NCBI GenBank assembly: GCA_900752445.1
Contig: CAADVN010000051.1
Span: 1 to 15,000 of the forward strand
Length of the DNA stretch: 15,000 nt
Direction of reading: 5' to 3'
DNA from: an uncultured Oscillospiraceae bacterium
GTDB taxonomy: Bacteria > Bacillota > Clostridia > Oscillospirales > Oscillospiraceae
Under the pieces are notes generated by a model, which was given only the letters and a program-made list of their open reading frames with translations, ran no database searches and was not told the origin of the DNA. The translations under genes and the position numbers were made by a program. Numbering within the stretch: the first letter of the stretch is position 1; each line of letters begins with the position of its first letter. Below are positions 1-5,649 of the stretch, one piece after another.

Positions 1-614
1 CCGCCTTCGGCCTCGACTACGGCAGCGGCCCGGGCCCGCTGTTCAACACCATGCAGAACGTCTTCGTCAGCATGGGCACCTTCGGCAACCTGGTCGGCTT
101 CCTCTTCTACTTCCTTGTCTTTATAGCGGCCATCACCTCGTCCATCTCGCTCTATGAGGTCATAGTCACGAACCGTCTGGACAACGCCCGCGAGAAGGGC
201 AAGAAGGCCAACCGCGCCAAGATAATCTGCGTCTCCGCGGTCGTCACCACCATCATCGGCCTGCCCGTCGCGCTCGACGCCATCGGCGGCTGGTTCTCCG
301 GCGAGCCCGGCCTCATCCCGGCCCCGTATCAGCTGCTCGGCTATGAGTTCGGCGCAGAGGGCGTCCCGATGTTCATCGACGCATGGCTCGACTTCTTCGA
401 CGTGCTCTCCGAGGGCATACTGATGCCGCTGGGCGCGCTGATTATGACGGTCTTAATCGGATGGGTGTACAAGACGGACTTCGTCCGGGCCGAGTGCGAG
501 GCCTCCGGCCACAAGTACCGTCTCGCGAAGGTCTACGAGGTCTGCTTCAAGTTCATCACCCCGATAGGCGTCGCCATCGTCCTCATCGGCCAGATAATGG
601 ACTTCTTCCTGTAA
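1..614 (+). CDS. Sodium-dependent amino-acid transporter, NSS/SNF family (3' part, 5' end outside window)
   Basis: The reading frame is already open at the left edge (codons start at base 3), so the ATG at 51 is internal and only about the last 200 residues are seen. Several hydrophobic segments are visible. One carries FIAAITSSISLYEV, which resembles the late membrane helix of the neurotransmitter:sodium symporter family where a conserved TSAIS/SLxE pattern is usual. Family members use the inward Na+ gradient to import amino acids or related compounds across the cytoplasmic membrane. The last segment ends in IGQIMDFFL, just before a TAA stop. The substrate cannot be read from this fragment. 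It converges on metK, and some NSS proteins (for example Corynebacterium MetP) carry methionine, but convergence alone is weak evidence for that. Family assignment is confident; substrate is unknown. Confidence 0.88.
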   Translation, partial: AFGLDYGSGPGPLFNTMQNVFVSMGTFGNLVGFLFYFLVFIAAITSSISLYEVIVTNRLDNAREKGKKANRAKIICVSAVVTTIIGLPVALDAIGGWFSGEPGLIPAPYQLLGYEFGAEGVPMFIDAWLDFFDVLSEGILMPLGALIMTVLIGWVYKTDFVRAECEASGHKYRLAKVYEVCFKFITPIGVAIVLIGQIMDFFL

Positions 615-661
615 GGAGAAGCCGGTGTGAGCGCAGGAATAGCATAAACAATAAAAAAGAT

Positions 662-693
662 AAAAACACCCGGTCCTGCGACCGGGTGTTTTT
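662..693. terminator. Bidirectional rho-independent terminator
   Basis: A perfect 14-bp stem (662-675 with 680-693) closes a four-base loop. It is A-rich on one flank and T-rich on the other. On the minus strand the stem is followed by a long T-rich run, so it should end metK transcripts efficiently. On the plus strand the T run lies within the stem end, so it can also end the transporter transcript. It lies between two convergent genes, where a shared terminator is expected. Confidence 0.93.
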
Positions 694-695
694 CT

Positions 696-711
696 GCCCA
701 GAGCTCTGGGC
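696..711. repeat. 16-bp perfect palindrome abutting the metK stop codon
   Basis: The sequence GCCCAGAGCTCTGGGC reads the same on both strands and ends one base before the metK stop codon (712-714). With no loop bases it would need to open two or more pairs to fold as RNA. It may add to the nearby terminator or be chance; no function can be shown. Confidence 0.6.
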
Positions 712-1902
712 TCAGTCGAGGCCGCAGGCCTTGCGGAGCTCGGCTGTGCGGGTAGTGGACTCCCAGAGCACGCCCAGGTCCTCGCGGCCCATGTGGCCGT
801 AGGCGGCGAGCCTGCGGTAGATTGGCTTGCGCAGCCCCAGGTCGCGGATAATAGCCGAGGGCCGGAGGTCGAAGACCTCGTTCACGGCCTTCTCAAGCAC
901 GTGGTCGGGCACGGCACCGGTGCCGAAGGTGGTGACGTTGACGCTCACGGGGTTCGCCACGCCGATGGCGTAGGCCAGCTGCACCTGGCAGCGGTGCGCA
1001 AGGCCCGCGGCCACAATGTTCTTCGCCACCCAGCGGGCGGCATAGGTCGCGCTGCGGTCAACCTTCGTGGGGTCCTTGCCGGAGAAGCAGCCGCCGCCGT
1101 GCGGGGCGCTGCCGCCGTAGGTGTCCACGATGATCTTCCTGCCGGTCAGGCCGGAGTCCGCTACCGGGCCGCCTTTCACAAAACGACCAGTCGGGTTGAC
1201 ATAATATTTGATGTCACCGTGGTTCAGCTCGGCGGGGATGGTGGGCAGTATGACGTGTTCTATCATATCGGCACGTATCTGCTCAAGGGAGACGTCGGCG
1301 TCGTGCTGGGTGGAGACGACCACGGTGTCCACGCGGACAGGCTTGCCCTCGCCGTCATACTCGATGGTGACCTGGGTCTTGCCGTCGGGGCGCAGATAGG
1401 TGAGCAGGCCGCTCTTGCGCACCTCGGTGAGGCGGCGGGCCATCTTCTGCGCCAGGGAGATGGGCAGGGGCATGAGCTCCGGGGTCTCGTCGCAGGCGTA
1501 GCCGAACATCATACCCTGGTCGCCGGCGCCGTTTTCGAGGCTGTCGCCGGACTGGCCCTCCTTGAGCTCGAGCGACTCATCGACGCCCATGGCGATGTCG
1601 CCGGACTGCTCGTCGATGGCGGTGAGCACGGCGCAGGTGTTGCAGTCGAAGCCGTAGGCGGCGTTGTCGTAGCCTATCTCACGCACGACCTCGCGGGCGA
1701 TCTTCGGGATGTCCACATAGCAGCTCGTGGAGATCTCGCCCATAATGTAGATTATGCCGGTGGTGGCGGTGCACTCGCAGGCGACGTGGCCCTGCGGGTC
1801 CTTCTCGAGTATCGCGTCCAGAACGGCGTCGGAGATCTGGTCGCAGACCTTGTCGGGATGCCCTTCGGTGACGGATTCAGAGGTGAAGAGGTAGTTTGCC
1901 AT
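712..1902 (-). CDS. metK: S-adenosylmethionine synthetase (methionine adenosyltransferase)
   Basis: This cytoplasmic enzyme makes S-adenosylmethionine from methionine and ATP. The 396-residue product has the usual family length. It begins MANYLFTSESVTEGHPDKVCDQ-like, with the ATP-binding GHPDK at residues 14-18. It then has the GAGDQGMMFGYA signature and the glycine-rich GGGCFSGKDPTKVDRS loop (cysteine where alanine is commoner). The frame stays open upstream, but the start at 1902 is fixed by homology to MetK N-termini and by an AAAAGGAG ribosome site seven bases before the ATG. That ribosome site lies inside the final codons of the upstream nucleotidyltransferase gene, whose stop is four bases from this ATG, so the two are probably translationally coupled. 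Transcription is controlled by the SAM-I riboswitch at 2587-2680, which gives product feedback. Confidence 0.98.
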   Translation of the reverse strand: MANYLFTSESVTEGHPDKVCDQISDAVLDAILEKDPQGHVACECTATTGIIYIMGEISTSCYVDIPKIAREVVREIGYDNAAYGFDCNTCAVLTAIDEQSGDIAMGVDESLELKEGQSGDSLENGAGDQGMMFGYACDETPELMPLPISLAQKMARRLTEVRKSGLLTYLRPDGKTQVTIEYDGEGKPVRVDTVVVSTQHDADVSLEQIRADMIEHVILPTIPAELNHGDIKYYVNPTGRFVKGGPVADSGLTGRKIIVDTYGGSAPHGGGCFSGKDPTKVDRSATYAARWVAKNIVAAGLAHRCQVQLAYAIGVANPVSVNVTTFGTGAVPDHVLEKAVNEVFDLRPSAIIRDLGLRKPIYRRLAAYGHMGREDLGVLWESTTRTAELRKACGLD

Positions 1903-1906
1903 TTTG

Positions 1907-2524
1907 TTATCTCCTTTTTGATTTAGAATACGTTTTAATGACATCTGAAGCCCATCCAAACAGCTCCTCAGGCCCAGAGGCGAGCACCCCCCGGTAATTT
2001 TCAGGCAGCTCGGCGCGCGAGCCGGGGAAGCGGCCGGAGTCGAGCCAGGCGAGGGCACGCATCGTGAAGAACGCGGTCTTTTCGAGCGCCCCGGTCATGC
2101 CCTCGTCTCCGCTGTGGAGCAGGAAATGAGCGCAGCCGTGATAGAGGGCGCAGGCGCCGCTGCGTGCGCTCCCGAGCGCTGCCTCACGGCTGGGCGGAGG
2201 CAGGAAATCCAGCGAGCCGTATACCGGGCGCGTATCGAGGCAGAACTGAAAGAGCTCCGGGGCGTCCCAGGCCCTCAGTTCGGCTTCGCCCGAGACGAAG
2301 CCGCAGAGCTTGTCGCGCTCCGGAAGGCCGGCGAGCGCGGCTCTGAGCCTTGCTATGTCCCCGGGCGTGAGCCGGTCGAGGACCGTCACGGCGTCTATGT
2401 CGCTGTCCTCGCGGGCCTCGCCGCGGGCGCGGCTGCCCTGTATGCCGAGAAAGCGCACCCTGTCCCCGAACTCATCCCGCACGGCGCGACTCCACTGTGC
2501 GAGCCAGCTTTCGATGTCCAACAT
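1907..2524 (-). CDS. Small nucleotidyltransferase-domain protein in the SAM-riboswitch/metK operon
   Basis: The 205-residue product has a polymerase-beta-type nucleotidyltransferase core: residues 26-33 FLGIQGSR give the GS motif (G30, S31), and SDID supplies two metal-binding aspartates (D42, D44). A third acidic residue is not certain; E80 or E82 are candidates. The C-terminal half (about 115-200) is mainly helical in character, as in kanamycin-nucleotidyltransferase-like or MNT-HEPN-like proteins. Such enzymes move a nucleotide from NTP to a small molecule, RNA or protein; the target here is unknown. The frame continues upstream, but the ATG at 2524 is chosen because GGAGGT lies six bases before it and the upstream part would cross the riboswitch terminator. 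It is the first gene after the riboswitch, and its end overlaps the metK ribosome site. Antibiotic modification is possible from the fold but not indicated by the context. Confidence 0.85.
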   Translation of the reverse strand: MLDIESWLAQWSRAVRDEFGDRVRFLGIQGSRARGEAREDSDIDAVTVLDRLTPGDIARLRAALAGLPERDKLCGFVSGEAELRAWDAPELFQFCLDTRPVYGSLDFLPPPSREAALGSARSGACALYHGCAHFLLHSGDEGMTGALEKTAFFTMRALAWLDSGRFPGSRAELPENYRGVLASGPEELFGWASDVIKTYSKSKRR

Positions 2525-2530
2525 GGCCTG

Positions 2531-2536
2531 ACCTCC
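2531..2536 (-). promoter_or_regulatory. Ribosome binding site that fixes the nucleotidyltransferase start
   Basis: GGAGGT on the minus strand lies six bases before the ATG at 2524. It directly follows the T-rich run of the riboswitch terminator, so the open frame upstream of this ATG is not expected to be translated. Confidence 0.85.
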
Positions 2537-2568
2537 ATAAAAATAACGCCCGTCGTTTCCGGCGGGCG
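2536..2568 (-). terminator. Expression-platform terminator of the SAM-I riboswitch
   Basis: On the minus strand CGCCCG (2568-2563) pairs with CGGGCG (2552-2547). Two more C-G pairs inside a C/A mismatch close a GAAA loop, and a T-rich run (TTATTTTTAT) follows. It lies between the aptamer and the ribosome site of the nucleotidyltransferase gene, the usual place for the SAM-induced terminator. The transcript of the upstream GH25 gene may also end here. Confidence 0.88.
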
Positions 2569-2586
2569 CAGGTTTTGAGCGTATAT

Positions 2587-2680
2587 CCTCATCTTCCGAT
2601 TTACACCGCCGGATTTGGCACCTTGCATAAGCAGGTTGCCGGGCTTCACAGGGCCGGTCCCTCCGCCACTCTTGATAAGG
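2587..2680 (-). ncRNA. SAM-I (S-box) riboswitch aptamer
   Basis: Read on the minus strand, the RNA shows the S-box landmarks in order: CCUUAUCAAGAG, then GGAGGGACCGGCCCUGUGAA, then GCCCGGCAACC, and later GGUGCCAAAUCC. The closing P1 helix pairs CCUUAUC with GAUGAGG (one U-G pair). S-box RNAs bind S-adenosylmethionine and cause premature termination of methionine or SAM genes. A terminator hairpin follows at 2568-2536 and the operon ends in metK, so the expected effect is that high SAM turns the operon off. Confidence 0.96.
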
Positions 2681-2700
2681 CTTTTCAGTTGTCGGCAAAC

Positions 2701-2730
2701 ATTATACACGATGATGCAAGCATTTGTCAA
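2701..2730 (-). promoter_or_regulatory. Sigma-A promoter of the riboswitch-nucleotidyltransferase-metK operon
   Basis: On the minus strand a perfect TTGACA (2730-2725) and a perfect TATAAT (2706-2701) are separated by 18 bases. The predicted start is about 15 bases before the riboswitch P1 helix. The -35 box lies only a few bases beyond the stop codon of the GH25 gene. Confidence 0.92.
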
Positions 2731-2734
2731 GCAC

Positions 2735-3658
2735 TTATTCCGCGGCATCAGTGGGCGCGGGGCTCTCAGACGGCTCAGGCGATTCGCTTGGGCTAGGCTC
2801 AGGCGTGGGGCAGGCGGGGTCGGCGCCCAGGGCGTAGAACTGCAGGTTCATGTCCACGTCGGCGTCGATGCCCTCGAGCCGGCTCGTGAAGGAGAACTGC
2901 CAGATGGCGGCCTCGTAGTAGAAGTCGAGCGTCGTCCCCGGCGCGCCTATCCAGAGCTGGAGATCGGCGAGCTTCGCGAGATCGTAATCATAGTATGCTA
3001 TGTAGCGGTAGAGGTAGACGCAGGGCGTGTAGCCGGCGTCCTCTACCATCTCGCAGAATACCAGCGCGGAGGCGGTGAGCTCGTCGCGGTCGATATCCTG
3101 TGCGCGGGATTCTTCCAGCGGTTCCCAGTCGAAGGCGACGGGCATGCGTATCTCGTAGTCCTTTATGAGGTCGAGGACGAACAGCGCCTCTTCCGCGGCC
3201 TCAATGGCGCCGGTGGACTGGGAGAAGAAGTAGACACCGACGTCCAGCCCCGCGTCGAGAGCGCCCTGCATGTTCTGCTCGAACTTCTCGTCCACAAAGA
3301 GCTCGCCCTCTGAGGAGCCCCGGTAGCCGCAGCGTATCATGGCAAACTCCACGCCCTGCTCCGCGACTTTCTGCCAGTCGATGTCACCCTGGTAGAAGGA
3401 AACGTCTATGCCGAGCCGCGTGTCATAGTCCTCGCCCGTGTAGACGGGTATACCGTCCTCGCCGGTCTCGAAATCGTCCTCGGTGAGCGTTGAGACGGGC
3501 ACGCCCTCGGCGAGCTCGACCCATTCATAGTTCGCGCCGGTGTTCACGTATATCATGCCCTCGTGCGGGTCGGGCGTGGGCTCCGGCTCGGACGCGCCGC
3601 AGCCCGAAAACGCCAGCGCCATCGCCGCGAGCAGCAGTGATGCGGTAAGTTTTTTCAT
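2735..3658 (-). CDS. GH25-family muramidase-like lipoprotein
   Basis: The 307-residue protein starts with a lipoprotein signal (MKKLTASLLLAAMALAFSGC); C20 would be lipidated, so it should sit on the outer face of the membrane. After a linker of about 60 residues comes a glycoside hydrolase family 25 domain (about 81-280). It has the GIDVSFYQG strand with D85, the FDWE motif with D177 and E179, then WQF (253-255) and GIDADVDMN (263-271). GH25 enzymes cut the N-acetylmuramic acid to N-acetylglucosamine bond of peptidoglycan. The last 25 residues are a Pro/Ser/Glu-rich tail with no known binding domain. A surface anchor suggests wall remodelling by the cell itself. AAAGGA precedes the ATG by eight bases. 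Confidence 0.93.
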   Translation of the reverse strand: MKKLTASLLLAAMALAFSGCGASEPEPTPDPHEGMIYVNTGANYEWVELAEGVPVSTLTEDDFETGEDGIPVYTGEDYDTRLGIDVSFYQGDIDWQKVAEQGVEFAMIRCGYRGSSEGELFVDEKFEQNMQGALDAGLDVGVYFFSQSTGAIEAAEEALFVLDLIKDYEIRMPVAFDWEPLEESRAQDIDRDELTASALVFCEMVEDAGYTPCVYLYRYIAYYDYDLAKLADLQLWIGAPGTTLDFYYEAAIWQFSFTSRLEGIDADVDMNLQFYALGADPACPTPEPSPSESPEPSESPAPTDAAE

Positions 3659-3693
3659 GTCAAATTCCTTTCGTCTCCGTCAGGATCCGACAC

Positions 3694-3722
3694 ATGATAC
3701 CACATAATTGTGAACATTTCAA
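3694..3722 (-). promoter_or_regulatory. Sigma-A promoter for the GH25 lipoprotein gene
   Basis: On the minus strand TTGAAA (3722-3717) and TATCAT (3699-3694) are 17 bases apart; each matches the consensus at five of six positions. It gives a leader of about 30 bases, so the gene need not depend on the EamA operon upstream. Confidence 0.8.
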
Positions 3723-3750
3723 CGCGAAGCATATTCCAACTGCCGCTGCG

Positions 3751-4650
3751 TCATTTCAGCTCCCGCCGCTTGGTCTTCACGTTCAGCAGTACGACGGCCG
3801 AGAGCACCAGCACCACGCCCGCGTACGAGAGGACGCTCATGCTCTCGCGGAATACCACGGCGCCGACTAGGGTCGCCACGACGGGCTCTACGGAGGCCAT
3901 GATGGAGGCCCGGCCCGTCTCCATGCCCGTGAGGCCGTAGGTGTAGAGCAGGTAGGGCAGAAAGCAGGTGAGCACGCCCGCGCCCAGCGCAAGGCCCAGG
4001 TTCTGCGTCGAGGCTGTGACCGATTCAAAGACACCGTCCACGCCCCAGATGAGCGCCGCGCCTATGGCGGCAAGCAGGCAGGAGTAGAAGTTTATGGTGT
4101 TGCTCGAGTAGCCGCGCTCGAGCGCGTATCTCGCGAAAATGCTGTACATGGCGTAGCCGAAGCCCGCGCCGAGGCCGTAGAGTATGCCAGCAGCCGAAAG
4201 CGCCATGTCCCCTGCGCCAAGCCCGGACACCAGCGCGCAGCCCAGAAAGGCAAGGACGACAGCAAGCATCTTTGTGCCCGTCAGCCGCTCTCGGAAAAGC
4301 AGCGCTGACAGCAGAGTCACTATGGCAGGCGCAGTATAGAGCAGTATCGCCGCCGCCGAAAGGCTCATGTAGTTCATGGCCTGGAAGTAGCAGAAGGTAA
4401 AAAACAGCAGACTTACTATCCCGCTGCCCAAAAAGCACCAGCAGTCCCTCAGCCTTATCCGGAATTGGCCCCTGCCGGTGAAGAGCAACGTCAGCCCGAA
4501 GCACAGCGCTGCGATGCCGCAGCGCAGGACTATGAGGTTCGAGGCGGAAAACCCCGCCTCGCCCATGTACCTGCGGAACAGGCCCATAAAGCCCCAGAGG
4601 CAGCCTGCGGCCAATATCGCCGCAGTGTATTTATTCCTGCCAGTCTTCAT
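3751..4650 (-). CDS. EamA-family (DMT superfamily) transporter
   Basis: The 299-residue protein has about ten hydrophobic segments forming two similar five-helix halves, the normal EamA arrangement. The first half has WGFMGLFRRYM and the second ends with the typical PVVATLVGAVVFRESMS segment. Members move small metabolites, often exporting amino acids or nucleotides, across the cytoplasmic membrane; the substrate cannot be told from sequence. The start codon overlaps the stop of the DUF554 gene by four bases (ATGA), so the two are co-translated. The C-terminus is a short basic tail (KTKRRELK). No clear terminator is seen in the 92 bases before the GH25 gene, so some read-through is possible. 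Confidence 0.93.
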   Translation of the reverse strand: MKTGRNKYTAAILAAGCLWGFMGLFRRYMGEAGFSASNLIVLRCGIAALCFGLTLLFTGRGQFRIRLRDCWCFLGSGIVSLLFFTFCYFQAMNYMSLSAAAILLYTAPAIVTLLSALLFRERLTGTKMLAVVLAFLGCALVSGLGAGDMALSAAGILYGLGAGFGYAMYSIFARYALERGYSSNTINFYSCLLAAIGAALIWGVDGVFESVTASTQNLGLALGAGVLTCFLPYLLYTYGLTGMETGRASIMASVEPVVATLVGAVVFRESMSVLSYAGVVLVLSAVVLLNVKTKRRELK

Positions 4651-5348
4651 ACCAGCGCACCGAGCCAGGAGCTGAGCGGCAGATAGGCGATGGGCAGAAA
4701 GACGGCGGGCAGCATGTTGGCCACGCGCAGCCGCTCCTGCCTGAGGCCTAAAAGGTTTATGGAAAGGCCGAGCAGCAGCACGCCGCCCACGGCGGACATC
4801 TCCGCTACCACAGTGTCAGTCAGATACGGCGAGACGGCTGAGGCCAGCAGAGTGAGCGCGCCCTCACAGACGAACACGCATACGGCCGATGCCGCAGCGC
4901 CCGCGCCGAGGCCGGCACCGAAGGCCAGCGAGGCAACAAAGTCGAGCACTGCCTTGGCATAGAGTATGGAGTTGTCCCCATCTACACCGGCGTTTATACT
5001 GCCCATGACGGCCATGCTGCCGACGCAGAAGAGTATGGAGCAGGAGACAAAAGCCTGCGCAAAGCCGCCGTCAGACTTAGCCAGCTTCCGCTCAGCGATC
5101 TTGCCCAGGGCCTCGACCCCATCGTCTATCCTCAGCAGTTCGCCGATGAGCGTGCCTACGGCGACGCAAAGGATGAGGCAAAGCGTATCGTCTGTGCCGA
5201 CGACGCAGATTATGCCCAGTCCCAGGCTTACAAGCGCGAGCGCGGCCATGAGCGCAGAGGTGTATTTTTCGTTTATCTTACCTCGAAAAACCAGCCCGAC
5301 GATACCTCCGACGAGCACGGCTCCGGAATTTGCAAGCACACCCAGCAT
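4647..5348 (-). CDS. DUF554 family membrane protein
   Basis: The 233-residue protein begins MLGVLANSGAVLVGGIVGLVFRGKI, the typical N-terminus of the DUF554 (YdfK/YqgA-like) family, and has about six or seven hydrophobic segments rich in Gly and Ala. The family is widespread in bacteria; a transport role is often assumed but its biochemical function is not established to my knowledge. GGAGGG lies six bases before the ATG. It is the first gene of a two-gene operon with the EamA exporter and has its own sigma-A promoter (5406-5378). Confidence 0.92.
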   Translation of the reverse strand: MLGVLANSGAVLVGGIVGLVFRGKINEKYTSALMAALALVSLGLGIICVVGTDDTLCLILCVAVGTLIGELLRIDDGVEALGKIAERKLAKSDGGFAQAFVSCSILFCVGSMAVMGSINAGVDGDNSILYAKAVLDFVASLAFGAGLGAGAAASAVCVFVCEGALTLLASAVSPYLTDTVVAEMSAVGGVLLLGLSINLLGLRQERLRVANMLPAVFLPIAYLPLSSWLGALV

Positions 5349-5377
5349 ATAAGTCCCTCCAACTTGAATCGCATAAA

Positions 5378-5406
5378 ATGATACAATTCCGCATCAAAGA
5401 TGTCAA
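5378..5406 (-). promoter_or_regulatory. Sigma-A promoter of the DUF554-EamA operon
   Basis: On the minus strand a perfect TTGACA (5406-5401) is followed after 17 bases by TATCAT (5383-5378). Its -35 box stands back to back with the TTGACA of the tRNA-Leu promoter, nine bases away. Confidence 0.88.
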
Positions 5407-5415
5407 TAGCGCAAG

Positions 5416-5448
5416 TTGACAGGAGAGCTGGAAACGTAGTAATATAAC
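5416..5448 (+). promoter_or_regulatory. Probable promoter of the tRNA-Leu gene
   Basis: A perfect TTGACA lies at 5416-5421. The -10 box is less clear: AGTAAT (5438-5443) gives a 16-base spacer with four matches, while TATAAC (5443-5448) is a better box but at an unusually wide 21-base spacing. Both would start transcription at or just before the tRNA 5' end, which would leave almost no leader in the second case. Confidence 0.6.
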
Positions 5449-5455
5449 AAGGTAC

Positions 5456-5540
5456 GCGGGTATGGCGGAATTGGCAGACGCGCAGGATTTAGGTTCCTGT
5501 GGAGAAGTCCGTAAGGGTTCGACCCCCTTTACCCGCACCA
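5456..5540 (+). tRNA. tRNA-Leu (anticodon UAG), CCA encoded
   Basis: The acceptor stem pairs GCGGGTA (5456-5462) with TACCCGC (5530-5536), followed by discriminator A and an encoded CCA. The anticodon arm is CAGGA-TTTAGGT-TCCTG, giving anticodon TAG (reads CUN codons). A GGAGAAGTCC-containing long variable arm fits a class II leucine tRNA, and the T arm has GGTTCGA. It is a single gene with its own promoter and terminator. Confidence 0.97.
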
Positions 5541-5558
5541 GCGGCGTGGAGCCGCAGT

Positions 5559-5589
5559 CAGGGCACGCATTGAGTGCCCTGGCTTTTTT
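5559..5589 (+). terminator. Rho-independent terminator after tRNA-Leu
   Basis: CAGGGCAC (5559-5566) pairs perfectly with GTGCCCTG (5574-5581) around a seven-base loop, and a six-T run follows at 5584-5589. It lies directly before the antiporter promoter and so separates the two units. Confidence 0.94.
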
Positions 5590-5590
5590 G

Positions 5591-5619
5591 TTGAGTGTTT
5601 TGTGAATACCTGCTATAAT
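5591..5619 (+). promoter_or_regulatory. Sigma-A promoter of the antiporter-MgtC operon
   Basis: TTGAGT (5591-5596), a 17-base spacer and a perfect TATAAT (5614-5619) start two bases after the tRNA terminator T run. Transcription should begin near 5626, which excludes the in-frame GTG at 5602 as a start codon. Confidence 0.85.
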
Positions 5620-5631
5620 ATAATGTTACTC

Positions 5632-5641
5632 AAAGGAGGTG
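5632..5641 (+). promoter_or_regulatory. Ribosome binding site that fixes the antiporter start
   Basis: AAAGGAGGTG is a nearly full complement of the 16S rRNA end and stands about eight bases before the GTG at 5650. It decides between that GTG and the in-frame GTG at 5602, which lies within the promoter. Confidence 0.88.
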
Positions 5642-5649
5642 AGGGCTCA

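Noticed and set aside
793..1926. Long plus-strand open frame (377 codons) opposite metK
   Set aside because: It is antisense to a full-length, well-conserved metK. Its His/Gly/Val-rich product with no recognisable domain is typical of the mirror frame in GC-rich DNA.
1907..2524. Reading the nucleotidyltransferase as an aminoglycoside-resistance gene
   Set aside because: Only the general GS/DxD fold is visible. The operon context is SAM synthesis, and no mobile-element signs surround it.
2525..2748. Open frames running across the SAM riboswitch, including an upstream extension of the nucleotidyltransferase to 2698 and a 117-codon frame at 2395-2748
   Set aside because: The aptamer and terminator occupy this stretch, and the strong ribosome site sits before the ATG at 2524. 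The extended N-terminus has no conserved features.
2615..3313. Plus-strand frame of 232 codons over the GH25 gene
   Set aside because: It is antisense to a gene with clear catalytic motifs and a lipoprotein signal, and has low-complexity Val/Glu/Gly content.
5278..5538. Minus-strand 86-codon frame covering the tRNA-Leu gene
   Set aside because: It overlaps the whole tRNA and two promoters, and its product shows no known features.
5602..5649. Upstream GTG start for the antiporter
   Set aside because: It lies within the -35/-10 promoter region and has no ribosome site, while AAAGGAGGTG stands before the GTG at 5650.
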